NCBI GenBank assembly: GCA_015486785.1
Contig: WFQZ01000044.1
Coordinates: 1 to 16,636, forward strand
DNA from: Thermoflexales bacterium
Lineage (GTDB): Bacteria > Chloroflexota > Anaerolineae > B4-G1 > SLSP01
Length of the DNA stretch: 16,636 nucleotides
Direction of reading: 5' to 3'
This document shows, piece by piece, positions 1-6,423 of the stretch. A program made the position numbers and the translations under genes. The notes below the pieces were generated by a model that searched no databases, was not told where the DNA came from, and worked only from the letters and a program-made list of their open reading frames with translations. Positions within the stretch are counted from its first letter, which is position 1. Every line of letters begins with the position of its first letter.

Positions 1-71
1 CCGCCGCGCCATCGCTTGTGGGTGACGAATCGCCGTTGGGAAAGCCAGCCAAGATCAACGTCCGGCCCCAT
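1..71 (-). CDS. Possible 5' end of a further gene of the isoprenoid operon (partial, runs off the window)
   Basis: Just after the stop of the cold-shock gene, an ATG at 71 is preceded by GGGAG with a 4-nt spacer and opens a frame that stays open to the window edge (23 codons, starting MGPDVDLGWLSQ). A second frame starting with a GTG at 76, in a 4-bp GTGA overlap with the preceding stop, also stays open and reads MRWGRTLILAGFPNGDSS. I cannot decide between them from 71 bases, and no family is recognisable. The tight spacing suggests that a co-transcribed gene begins here. It could also be non-coding. Confidence 0.3.
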   Translation of the reverse strand, partial: MGPDVDLGWLSQRRFVTHKRWRG

Positions 72-72
72 C

Positions 73-432
73 TCACTCCCGCACGTGGACGTTAATCGCC
101 TGCGGGCCGCGATCCGAGGACTCGACTTCGTACCACACGGCGACCCGTTCCGCGATCTTGGGTAAATCCTCCGGAGCGACAGCGGTGTGGTGGAAGAAGA
201 TGTCGCTCCCATCGCTCTGCTCAATGAAGCCGAAGTGCTTTTCGGCGTTGAACCACTTGATCACGCCGCTGTGCAGCCCCGGCCCCATGATTTCTTGGCG
301 GCGACATTCCGGGCACAAAGTGGGCGGCTCAATTTCCAACCCTTTATCCGCCATGTTGCGTTGCTCTTCAACTCTAAACACGAACTTGCGCCCACACTTG
401 GAGCATGTGAGCAATTGATCTCGGTACGTCAT
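73..432 (-). CDS. Zinc-ribbon / cold-shock domain fusion protein
   Basis: Small nucleic-acid-binding protein of 119 residues. Residues 5-45 form a probable zinc ribbon of the zf-trcl type (C10-x2-C13 and C40-x2-C43, with the DQLLTC...KFVF pattern of that family). Residues 54-118 form a cold-shock domain with GVIKWFN, an RNP1-like KHFGFI (usually KGFGFI) and an RNP2-like IFFHHTAV. Cold-shock domains bind single-stranded RNA or DNA and act as RNA chaperones in the cytoplasm. I chose the ATG at 432 because GGGGAGGGACG lies directly upstream; a longer in-frame start at 474 has no such site. The gene follows the polyprenyl synthase by 57 bp with no terminator between, so it is probably co-transcribed with the isoprenoid genes. 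The domain calls are firm; the RNA target is unknown. Confidence 0.9.
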   Translation of the reverse strand: MTYRDQLLTCSKCGRKFVFRVEEQRNMADKGLEIEPPTLCPECRRQEIMGPGLHSGVIKWFNAEKHFGFIEQSDGSDIFFHHTAVAPEDLPKIAERVAVWYEVESSDRGPQAINVHVRE

Positions 433-489
433 AATCGTCCCTCCCCAAATAGTTTCGTTCTCGTCATAGTTCACCGCAAGAGCACACGC

Positions 490-1503
490 TCACTTCTCGC
501 GGTGCAGAAGTTGAGCGACCAGCGATTCAATGTGCGCCTTGGCCGCTCCTTGACCGTCGAGCCATTGCAGCGCGGCATGTGCCCGCGCGTAGTAATCCGC
601 CGCCCGCTGCTCCGTGTAAGCGCGGCTGCCGACTTGCTCCAGGAGTTGCAGGGCACGCTGTACCGTGGCATCCTCCGCCACCGGTTGAGCGAGCAATGCG
701 CGCAGTTCCGCGCTGTGCGCCAGGCCGTGCAGGATCGGGAGCGTCTTTTTCCGGCGGCGCAAGTCGGCCCCGGCGGGTTTGCCGGTATGCTGCGGATCGC
801 CCCACAAGCCCAGCAGATCATCTTGCATCTGGAAGGCGATGCCCAGGGCGAATCCAAACTCGCGCAACGCCGCCAGCACCTCTGGGGAAGCTCCGGCCAC
901 GATGCCGCCCAGCTCGCACGAGAGCGAGAGCAATGCCGCCGTCTTCCCGGCGATCATCGCCAGGTAGGTGGCCTCATCCACCTCGGCGTCCTGCTCAAAG
1001 GCGATGTCCAAGGCCTGCCCCTCCGTCACCCGCAAGGAGCCGGCGGCAAAGGATTGCACCGCCAGCGACATCCGCTCCGGCGGGACGCCGCGCTCAGAGA
1101 GCCGCAGCAGGGCCAGGTAAGCGATGGCGTAGAGCGCGTCTCCGGCGTTGATGGCTTGAGCCAGCCCCCACAGGGACCAAAGCGTTTCCCGTCCCCGGCG
1201 GGTACGATCCCGATCCTCAATGTCATCGTGGATCAAGGTGTAGTTGTGCAATAGCTCCACCGCCGAAGCCGCCGGTAGAGCATCCCGCCAATCGCCGCCC
1301 AGCAGTTCGCAGAAGAGCATCGTCAGCAAGGGGCGCAGATGTTTGCCGGTGTAAGTTTCCACCGGCCGGAAGTCGGCGTCCAGCCAACCAAGGTGATAGC
1401 GCAACATATCAAACATAAACGGCCCGGCGGGAGATGTCTCCGTAGGCACGACGGTTCGCTGCATTTCAGCCTTCAGCGCGTCCAGGTAAGGTTGTAAAGT
1501 CAT
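490..1503 (-). CDS. Polyprenyl diphosphate synthase, probably geranylgeranyl-diphosphate synthase
   Basis: Trans-prenyltransferase of 337 residues that condenses IPP with allylic diphosphates. The first Asp-rich motif is DDIED at 93-97 (IHDDIEDRDRTRRG), without the two-residue insertion of typical bacterial FPP synthases. Tyr88 is five residues before it, a position where an aromatic residue limits products to about C20 in archaeal-type enzymes; I therefore infer GGPP rather than a long-chain product. The second motif reads QDDLLGLWGD (228-236), with Gly in place of the fifth Asp, a variant also seen in actinobacterial IdsA-like enzymes. It is followed by GK...DLRRRKKTLP. The ATG at 1503 has AGAGGAGAGG upstream and is preferred to a GTG at 1527. 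It lies 24 bp after the fni stop, so the two form an operon in which Fni supplies balanced IPP and DMAPP. Chain length needs biochemical proof. Confidence 0.93.
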   Translation of the reverse strand: MTLQPYLDALKAEMQRTVVPTETSPAGPFMFDMLRYHLGWLDADFRPVETYTGKHLRPLLTMLFCELLGGDWRDALPAASAVELLHNYTLIHDDIEDRDRTRRGRETLWSLWGLAQAINAGDALYAIAYLALLRLSERGVPPERMSLAVQSFAAGSLRVTEGQALDIAFEQDAEVDEATYLAMIAGKTAALLSLSCELGGIVAGASPEVLAALREFGFALGIAFQMQDDLLGLWGDPQHTGKPAGADLRRRKKTLPILHGLAHSAELRALLAQPVAEDATVQRALQLLEQVGSRAYTEQRAADYYARAHAALQWLDGQGAAKAHIESLVAQLLHREK

Positions 1504-1527
1504 TGCCTCTCCTCTAAAAACTCTCAC

Positions 1528-2547
1528 TCACGAAGTCAGCAACTCGGCGCGGCGCAGGGCAGATACATCAGCCGCGCCCACGGCGAACATCGTCACCCGC
1601 AGTTGACGCGCCAGCACGTGCAACAGCTCCGTCAAGGCTGCGGGGCCGGTCATCGCCGCACGGAGCAGCGGGGCAGCCATTGAAGCCACATCCGCGCCCA
1701 GGGCGATGGATTTGGCGATGTCAATGCCGGTGCGCACGCCGCCGCTGGCGATCAGCGGGATGTGAGCATCCACCAAGCGCACGTTCTGCAACGAGGCCAC
1801 AGTCGGGATGCCCCAATCACGGAAGGCCGCCGCGACTTGCCGCTGCCGCGCGTCGGTGCTGCGGAACATTTCCACCTGACTCCACGACGTGCCCCCGGCC
1901 CCGGCCACGTCCAAGGCGGCCACACCGGCCTCCACCAGCCGCCGCGCCGCTTGCCGTGAAAGCCCCCACCCGACTTCCTTCACCACCACCGGCACATCCA
2001 AGGCCGCGCAGACCGCCGCGATCTTCCGCAGTAGATCGGAGAAGCGCGTGTCGCCTTCCGGCTGGAGAGCCTCTTGCAGCGGATTAAGGTGCAGGATCAG
2101 CGCGTCGGCCTCCACCAGCTCCACCGCGCGGCGGCATTCGTCCACGCCGTAGCCGTAGTTCAATTGCACCGCGCCCAGGTTCGCCAGCAGCAGGATGTCC
2201 GGCGCGTAACGGCGCACCTGATACGTCCAAGCCAAATCGGGCGACTCCAGCGCGGCCCGCATCGAGCCAAGCCCCATCCCAATCCCCAGAGCTTGAGCCG
2301 CCTGGGCCAGGTGTTGATTGATGGCAGCGGCTTCGGGCGTGCCGCCGGTCATTGAGGCAATAATCAGGGGAAACGCCAGACGGTGACCGAGGAAAGTTAC
2401 CGTCGTATCCACGTCCGCCAAGTCAAGCTCCGGCAAGGCTTGGTGGACAAAGTGCTGCTGTTCAAATCCGGTCGTGCGCCGCTCAAAACTAACATCTTCT
2501 TCCAAACTGATCCGAATGTGATCTAATTTCCGGCTTGTGGTGGTCAT
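1528..2547 (-). CDS. fni: Type 2 isopentenyl-diphosphate delta-isomerase (FMN-dependent)
   Basis: Interconverts isopentenyl diphosphate and dimethylallyl diphosphate using reduced FMN, in the cytoplasm. The 339-residue TIM-barrel has the usual family length and signatures: N-terminal SRKLDHI, IIASMTGGT near 62-70 (FMN loop), GMGLGSMRAAL at 90-100, the IPP-binding H153-x-N155-x2-Q158-E159 segment (HLNPLQE), VVVKEVGWG at 187-195, VAGAGGTSW at 214-222, and the FMN-phosphate segment ASGGVRTGIDIAKSIALGA at 267-285. The ATG at 2547 follows a CAGGATAA ribosome-binding site. It is the first gene of the minus-strand isoprenoid operon and is divergent from acpP. It is unrelated to the Mg-dependent type 1 isomerase (Idi). 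All visible catalytic and cofactor motifs are intact. Confidence 0.97.
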   Translation of the reverse strand: MTTTSRKLDHIRISLEEDVSFERRTTGFEQQHFVHQALPELDLADVDTTVTFLGHRLAFPLIIASMTGGTPEAAAINQHLAQAAQALGIGMGLGSMRAALESPDLAWTYQVRRYAPDILLLANLGAVQLNYGYGVDECRRAVELVEADALILHLNPLQEALQPEGDTRFSDLLRKIAAVCAALDVPVVVKEVGWGLSRQAARRLVEAGVAALDVAGAGGTSWSQVEMFRSTDARQRQVAAAFRDWGIPTVASLQNVRLVDAHIPLIASGGVRTGIDIAKSIALGADVASMAAPLLRAAMTGPAALTELLHVLARQLRVTMFAVGAADVSALRRAELLTS

Positions 2548-2580
2548 AGATTATCCTGAGGCACAAATTTAAGCACAAAA

Positions 2581-2608
2581 ACTATACCCGAAGCAAAACG
2601 CGCGTCAA
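2581..2608 (-). promoter_or_regulatory. Sigma-70-type promoter of the fni operon
   Basis: On the minus strand TTGACG (2608-2603), a 16-bp spacer and TATAGT (2586-2581). Transcription would start near 2574, giving a leader of about 26 nt before the fni ATG. Its -35 box lies 2 bp from the -35 box of the opposing acpP promoter. Confidence 0.75.
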
Positions 2609-2610
2609 TC

Positions 2611-2639
2611 TTGACTTTTCCAGAGGCTGAGGCTACAAT
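2611..2639 (+). promoter_or_regulatory. Sigma-70-type promoter of acpP
   Basis: TTGACT (2611-2616), a 17-bp spacer and TACAAT (2634-2639). The expected start is near 2646, giving a leader of about 40 nt. A very strong ribosome-binding site GAGGAGG (2675-2681) lies 5 nt before the ATG, fitting a highly expressed carrier protein. Confidence 0.8.
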
Positions 2640-2686
2640 AGCACGCGGTTACCTAGACCGCTATTTAACTTAACGAGGAGGCAATT

Positions 2687-2932
2687 ATGAGTGATGAAAT
2701 GTTCGGACGCATCAGGGACATCATCGTGGATGTTCTCGCCATTGAGCCGGAAGAAATTACGCCGGAAGCGAACTTCCGCGACGATCTGGGCGCGGATTCG
2801 CTGGATTTGGTGGAGCTGATTATGGCCTTTGAGGATGAATTTGAGCACCAGATTCCCGACGAGGACGCGCGGCAAATCCTCACCGTGGGAGATGCCGTCA
2901 AGTACATTGAAGAACGACAGAAAGAGCTTTAA
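2687..2932 (+). CDS. acpP: Acyl carrier protein
   Basis: Carries growing acyl chains as thioesters on a 4'-phosphopantetheine arm during type II fatty-acid synthesis in the cytosol. The protein is 81 residues, acidic, with the four-helix ACP pattern and the attachment motif GADSLDLVEL; Ser38 is the phosphopantetheinylated residue. The helix-III region (IPDEDARQILTVGDAVKYIE) is typical of primary-metabolism AcpP rather than of polyketide carrier domains. It is alone: no fab genes are in the window. It faces a convergent NUDIX gene, is divergent from fni and has its own promoter and terminator, so it is a single-gene transcript. A specialised ACP (for example for lipid A or a secondary metabolite) cannot be excluded but nothing nearby supports it. 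Confidence 0.96.
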   Translation: MSDEMFGRIRDIIVDVLAIEPEEITPEANFRDDLGADSLDLVELIMAFEDEFEHQIPDEDARQILTVGDAVKYIEERQKEL

Positions 2933-2948
2933 CCCGCGCTCATCCCGA

Positions 2949-2976
2949 CAGGCTGCTGCAAGGCAGCCTGTTTTTT
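2949..2976 (+). terminator. Rho-independent terminator of acpP
   Basis: Perfect 8-bp stem CAGGCTGC / GCAGCCTG (2949-2956 and 2963-2970) with a 6-nt loop, followed by six T (2971-2976). It starts 16 nt after the acpP stop. The T tract overlaps the stop codon of the convergent NUDIX gene. On the minus strand the stem is not followed by a T run, so it would be a weaker terminator there. Confidence 0.9.
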
Positions 2977-3475
2977 ATTGGCTCGACGGCTCGAAGGTGA
3001 CGCGCAGGCCGTCCGGGGCGAAGGTGTAGTGCCCAAAGAGCAACGGCCCCGGCTCAAACAGGCGCGGCAGCAGATACGGCAGGTCTTCCACCAAGGGCAA
3101 GTCCGCCCACCGATCACGCCGCACCCAGACCGGCACGCCTTCCCGCGAGGGACGCGGCTCGGCGGCGGGCGCGGGGCCGACGAACACGAACATCATCACG
3201 CCGGGCGGCGTGGGCAAGGTGACGTGGACGATGGCCCGCAAGGTGAGGTCGGGCACTTCCAAGTGCGTCTCTTCGCGCAGCTCGCGGACTGCCGCTTGAT
3301 AGGGCGTTTCGCCCGCTTCAATGTGCCCGCCGAAGCCGTTATATTGATTCGCCCACAAGCGTTTGTCGGGCGCACCGCGCAGGAGCAACACTTCTTCGCC
3401 GCGCGTCAGGAAGATCAAAGTGCGGGGGATCACCGTGTAGCGTCCCCCGGCATTGAGTTGAGATTTAGGCTGCAT
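2975..3475 (-). CDS. NUDIX hydrolase (MutT-like)
   Basis: Hydrolyses a nucleoside diphosphate linked to another moiety; the substrate cannot be told from sequence. The NUDIX box is GHIEAGETPYQAAVRELREE followed by THLEV, matching Gx5Ex7REUxEExGU except that the last Gly is His. It is preceded by LWANQYNGFGGHIE, a pattern common in 8-oxo-dGTPase-like members that protect the nucleotide pool, but that function is only a possibility. I take the ATG at 3475 (166 residues), which has GGAG 9 nt upstream; a second in-frame ATG at 3490 lacks one. Either start overlaps the end of the upstream toroid-like gene, so translation is probably coupled. It is the last gene of the receiver operon and converges on acpP. 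Confidence 0.9.
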   Translation of the reverse strand: MQPKSQLNAGGRYTVIPRTLIFLTRGEEVLLLRGAPDKRLWANQYNGFGGHIEAGETPYQAAVRELREETHLEVPDLTLRAIVHVTLPTPPGVMMFVFVGPAPAAEPRPSREGVPVWVRRDRWADLPLVEDLPYLLPRLFEPGPLLFGHYTFAPDGLRVTFEPSSQ

Positions 3476-4418
3476 AGATCGGGTCTCCATATTGCAACAT
3501 CAGCGTATGCACGGCCTCAAACGTCAGCCAGCGGCTGGGATGATAGATGCGCTCCAGCGGCAGCACTGGCGTATTGCGGCGTTTGTGCCACACGCCCTCT
3601 TCTGTCTGCGATTCCACCAGCAGCTCAAGGAACGCCGTGAAGCGTGGATGATCCCGCAGCGGAGTTCGCACCAGCGCGTGGCACAGTTCAATCAAGTCGG
3701 AGTCGTAGTAGCGCGGAAAAGCCCACGCCAGCCAATCGCGATCCCAGCCCTTGAAGTCGTAGGGATGCTCCAGCAGCCGCGTCGCCAGCACGACGATGGC
3801 CTCACGCTCCTCCGCGTTGCGCTCCGCTTCCGGCAAAGCCAGCAGCGCAAGGAGCAGCTTCGTCCACCCGGCGGGACATCCGCCCCCGGCGATGGGGCAA
3901 CTGAGCCGCTCGGAGCGATGAAGCAAAGAATGCAACATCACATCCCACGCCAGGTGGAAGCGGGGATCGTCCTGGTAGCCGAAATGGCGCAGCAGGAACA
4001 GCGACATGCCGGTGTAGCACATCCACGGCGAGGCCGGGCCTTCGTTCGGGGAAAAGCCGCGCTCGTTATGGAGTCCCATAGCGAGCAGATTTTCGCACAC
4101 CGGCTCCACTTGCGCGATGCGCGGCACGCCCAATTGGGCGAACAGGTACAAGACGCCGAAGTTTCCGACCGCGCCGCCGTAGTAAGGGTTGTTACGCCGT
4201 CCCCAGAAGTGCGGTTCAAGCCAGTGTTGCAGCCAGGTCTGCACCGGCGGCCAGGCAGCGATCTGCTGCTGCGCCTCGGCCAATGCTGCGGGCGGTTTGT
4301 GGAACACATCCCGCAGCATCATCCAGCGCACAGAGGGATTGCCGGGGTCCAGCAACCACGGGACAGGGTCCCGCCGGACCTGATCCAGCCAGTGCCGTGG
4401 CGGGGAAACGATAGCCAC
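3465..4418 (-). CDS. Alpha/alpha-toroid (terpenoid-cyclase/prenyltransferase-fold) like protein, function unknown
   Basis: A 317-residue soluble protein, mostly helical, rich in Trp, His and aromatic residues, with PWLLDPGNPSVRWMMLRDV near 19-37 and recurring helix pairs such as NFGVLYLFAQLGVPR and FSPNEGPASPWMCYTGMSLFLLRHFGY. These resemble the squalene-cyclase/prenyltransferase toroid seen in many uncharacterised proteins, some of which carry misleading database names. I see neither the DxDD motif of squalene-hopene cyclases nor obvious protein-prenyltransferase zinc ligands, so cyclase activity is not supported. A CPIAGGGCP segment may be a small metal or structural site. The start is GTG at 4418, 5 bp after the previous stop, with only a weak AAAGA upstream. 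It sits between an adenosine-specific-kinase family gene and a NUDIX gene in one operon. Confidence 0.72.
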   Translation of the reverse strand: MAIVSPPRHWLDQVRRDPVPWLLDPGNPSVRWMMLRDVFHKPPAALAEAQQQIAAWPPVQTWLQHWLEPHFWGRRNNPYYGGAVGNFGVLYLFAQLGVPRIAQVEPVCENLLAMGLHNERGFSPNEGPASPWMCYTGMSLFLLRHFGYQDDPRFHLAWDVMLHSLLHRSERLSCPIAGGGCPAGWTKLLLALLALPEAERNAEEREAIVVLATRLLEHPYDFKGWDRDWLAWAFPRYYDSDLIELCHALVRTPLRDHPRFTAFLELLVESQTEEGVWHKRRNTPVLPLERIYHPSRWLTFEAVHTLMLQYGDPIYAA

Positions 4419-4423
4419 GGTCT

Positions 4424-4915
4424 TTAGAATTTGTAGCCGATGGTGCGCAAGAATCCCTTGCGCCAGGCAATTCCGTCCTCGTCTTCCACACCCAGCGGGG
4501 AAAAACCATCAATCACGCCCAAGATGCCGCGCCCCTGCTCCGTTTCGGCGACGATCACCGAGGTGGGGTTGGCGGTGGCGCAGAAGATATGGGCAACTTC
4601 GGGCACATTTTTGATCGCCCGCAGCACGTTGATAGGGTAAAATCCTTCTCCCAGGAAGATGATGAAGCTATGGCCCGCACCTATGGCGGACGCATTTTGC
4701 TTGGCCAAGGCGATCATCGCTTCATCGGTTCCGCTCCAGCGCACCAACCTGGCCCCTGAGGCTTCACAAAACGCCAAACCGAACTTGATCCCCGGCACCG
4801 CCGTCACCAAGGCTTCGTGAACATCCTCCACCGTCTTGATGAAGTGCGTTTGTCCCAGGATGAAGTTGATTGCTTCCGGTTTCTCTATGGGCACCACTTT
4901 CAAGGTCAAATCCAT
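4424..4915 (-). CDS. Adenosine-specific kinase family protein (DUF355 / PF04008)
   Basis: A 163-residue protein that follows the family along its whole length: GQTHFIKTVEDVHEALVTAV, PGIKFGLAFCEASGARLVR, IGAGHSFIIFLGEGFYPINV, FCATANPTSVIVAETEQGRG and ILGVIDGFSPLGVE, ending LRTIGYKF. The family is common in archaea and thermophilic bacteria. It was named from an archaeal member reported to bind adenosine or its nucleotides; its physiological role is poorly known. The start is certain: AAGGAGGAG lies 4 nt before the ATG. It is 18 bp downstream of a CheY-like receiver and 5 bp upstream of the toroid-like gene. The family call is firm; a kinase reaction in this organism is inference. Confidence 0.92.
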   Translation of the reverse strand: MDLTLKVVPIEKPEAINFILGQTHFIKTVEDVHEALVTAVPGIKFGLAFCEASGARLVRWSGTDEAMIALAKQNASAIGAGHSFIIFLGEGFYPINVLRAIKNVPEVAHIFCATANPTSVIVAETEQGRGILGVIDGFSPLGVEDEDGIAWRKGFLRTIGYKF

Positions 4916-4933
4916 CCGCTCCTCCTTAAAAAT

Positions 4934-5314
4934 TCACTTTACTCCCAGCACCCGCCGGACGCTGGCGATCAGCTCCTTCGGGCCGAAGGGCTTGGTGATG
5001 TAATCGTCCACTTTGGCGATGTGTACCGCCAGGACTTTGTCAATGTTATCCGCCTTCGCCGTCACCAGGATCACGGGGATGTGCTGCAATTCCGGATCGG
5101 CCTTCATCTGCCGATAAACAGCCCAGCCGTCCACGTCCGGCATCATCAGGTCCAGGAACACCAGATCGGGTTTCAGCTCGCGGATAGTATCAATGCCCTG
5201 TTGACCGCCCAGCGCACCGGTAAAGTCGTACTTCGGGTCGCGTAGAATGATCCGAATTAGCTCAATAACATCTGGCTCATCTTCTACACACACGATCTTG
5301 ATTTTCTCATCCAT
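4934..5314 (-). CDS. Stand-alone response-regulator receiver protein (CheY-like)
   Basis: A 126-residue single receiver domain with no output domain. The acidic pocket is E11-D12, the phosphoacceptor is D55 in FLDLMMPDVDGW, the switch Thr is T85 (VTAKAD) and the conserved Lys is K108 (YITKPFGPKEL). All key residues are present, so phosphorylation by a histidine kinase is expected, but no kinase gene lies in the window. The ATG at 5314 has AGGAGG 8 nt upstream; an in-frame extension back to 5371 would run through the promoter and is rejected. It leads an operon with the adenosine-specific-kinase, toroid-like and NUDIX genes. The partner may be a protein phosphorelay or a diffusible signalling step, but this is unknown. 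Confidence 0.94.
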   Translation of the reverse strand: MDEKIKIVCVEDEPDVIELIRIILRDPKYDFTGALGGQQGIDTIRELKPDLVFLDLMMPDVDGWAVYRQMKADPELQHIPVILVTAKADNIDKVLAVHIAKVDDYITKPFGPKELIASVRRVLGVK

Positions 5315-5342
5315 AATGAAAGCCTCCTTCAACTTCAACGAG

Positions 5343-5371
5343 AGTTTAGCACATGCCAGGCCGAATGTCAA
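5343..5371 (-). promoter_or_regulatory. Sigma-70-type promoter of the receiver operon
   Basis: On the minus strand TTGACA (5371-5366), a 17-bp spacer and TAAACT (5348-5343), with TG one base ahead of the -10 box (extended -10). The start should be near 5336, about 22 nt before the receiver ATG. The -35 box overlaps the TGA stop of the upstream glycosyltransferase. Confidence 0.82.
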
Positions 5372-6423
5372 TTTTGATTACGGGGGCGGCGCACAGAAGT
5401 TTGCGCCTCCGAACAGTCCTCCATCCGCTGCACGACTTCTACGGCAGTGGGATACGTCTCCGGCGGCAAGGGACGCATCAGGAAGCCCCGCGCCGCGCTG
5501 TAAGCCACCAGCGTTTGCAGGACGAGGCTTTGCCACGCCGCGCGGACGCTGCGCTTGCGCCAGCTCCAGACGGCGAACGCCAGCAGTCCCCCGCCGAGGG
5601 CCAACGTCAGCGGCACGAAGGTGCGCAGCAGCAGACTCGCCAGGGCGCAGAGCAACATCCCCAGCACGCCGGCGAGATAAACGAGCGTGCGCAAGGTGCG
5701 TTCACGCAGCACCATCGGCAGCAGCGGCGAGCGCAGATGATAACGCGGCACTTGTCCGTATCCCACCCACAGGTTGCGCTTGAGGCGGCGCACGGTGTAA
5801 TCCCAGGAGTTGATCGGCGGGCCGTAATGCAGGCCCATCAGATAGGGCAGGCGCAGCAATTGATAGCCGTTGCCGCGCAGGCGGATGCACAATTCCGGCT
5901 CCTCCTCGGAGATGAGGTAGGGATTGAAGCCGCCCACCGCCTCCAACGCCGCCCGCCGGTAGAGCGCGGCTCCGGTGAAGTAACGCACCGGCACCGGCTG
6001 CGGCGAGAAGCTGCGATGTTCATCGTAAAGCTCCGGCGGCTGGCCGGGGCGCACCGTCACGTTGCGGTAGTAGCCGTCCACACCGGCGGCTTGCGGATGC
6101 GTCCGCAGCACCGGCAAGGCTCGCACCAACCATTGCTCATCCAACTCCATATCGCCGTCAAGGTGCATAATGAACGTGCCCCGCGAGACCTTCATCCCGA
6201 TGTAGCGGGCCGCCGACGCGGATTTGGGCCACGAGGGGCGCAAGCGGACGATGGTCAGCGGGAAGCGGCGGGCGATGTCCACCGTCTCATCGGTGGAGGC
6301 GGAATCCACCAACAGCACCTCGGCTTGCGGGAACGGGCGCACCGCCCGCAGCACCGAGGTGATCGCCCGCTCAATGTGCGCCGCTTCGTTGCGGGCGATG
6401 ATCACCACCGAAAGCTCAATCAT
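5368..6423 (-). CDS. GT2-family glycosyltransferase with C-terminal membrane segments
   Basis: Transfers a sugar from a nucleotide-sugar donor, probably to a lipid-linked saccharide at the cytoplasmic face of the membrane. Residues 1-200 form a GT-A fold: SVVIIARNEA at 5-14, LLVDSASTDET with D40, the metal-binding DGD at 89-91 (MHLDGDMELDEQW), and a FNPYLISEEEPELCIRL segment near 166-181 that supplies the likely catalytic acid. After about residue 243, two to three hydrophobic segments (LVYLAGVLGMLLCALASLLL; FVPLTLALGGGLLAFAVW) anchor the protein. The ATG at 6423 overlaps the flippase stop by 8 bp, so the four polysaccharide genes are translationally coupled. A longer frame back to 6492 would run deep inside the flippase gene and is rejected. 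The sugar specificity cannot be read from sequence. Confidence 0.92.
   Translation of the reverse strand: MIELSVVIIARNEAAHIERAITSVLRAVRPFPQAEVLLVDSASTDETVDIARRFPLTIVRLRPSWPKSASAARYIGMKVSRGTFIMHLDGDMELDEQWLVRALPVLRTHPQAAGVDGYYRNVTVRPGQPPELYDEHRSFSPQPVPVRYFTGAALYRRAALEAVGGFNPYLISEEEPELCIRLRGNGYQLLRLPYLMGLHYGPPINSWDYTVRRLKRNLWVGYGQVPRYHLRSPLLPMVLRERTLRTLVYLAGVLGMLLCALASLLLRTFVPLTLALGGGLLAFAVWSWRKRSVRAAWQSLVLQTLVAYSAARGFLMRPLPPETYPTAVEVVQRMEDCSEAQTSVRRPRNQN

Noticed and set aside
187..1254. Long plus-strand open frame across the isoprenoid genes
   Set aside because: It is antisense to two genes with clear family motifs. Its protein is rich in Arg, Gln and His without any recognisable domain, as expected of a GC-rich shadow frame.
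2641..2660. Small hairpin GCGGT/ACCGC in the acpP leader considered as a riboswitch or attenuator
   Set aside because: It is a 5-bp stem with no T run and no known aptamer. It is too weak to claim.
3465..4418. Call as a squalene-hopene cyclase
   Set aside because: The length is about half that of a cyclase, and no DxDD motif or QW-repeat series is visible. Only the general toroid-like helical pattern supports a link.
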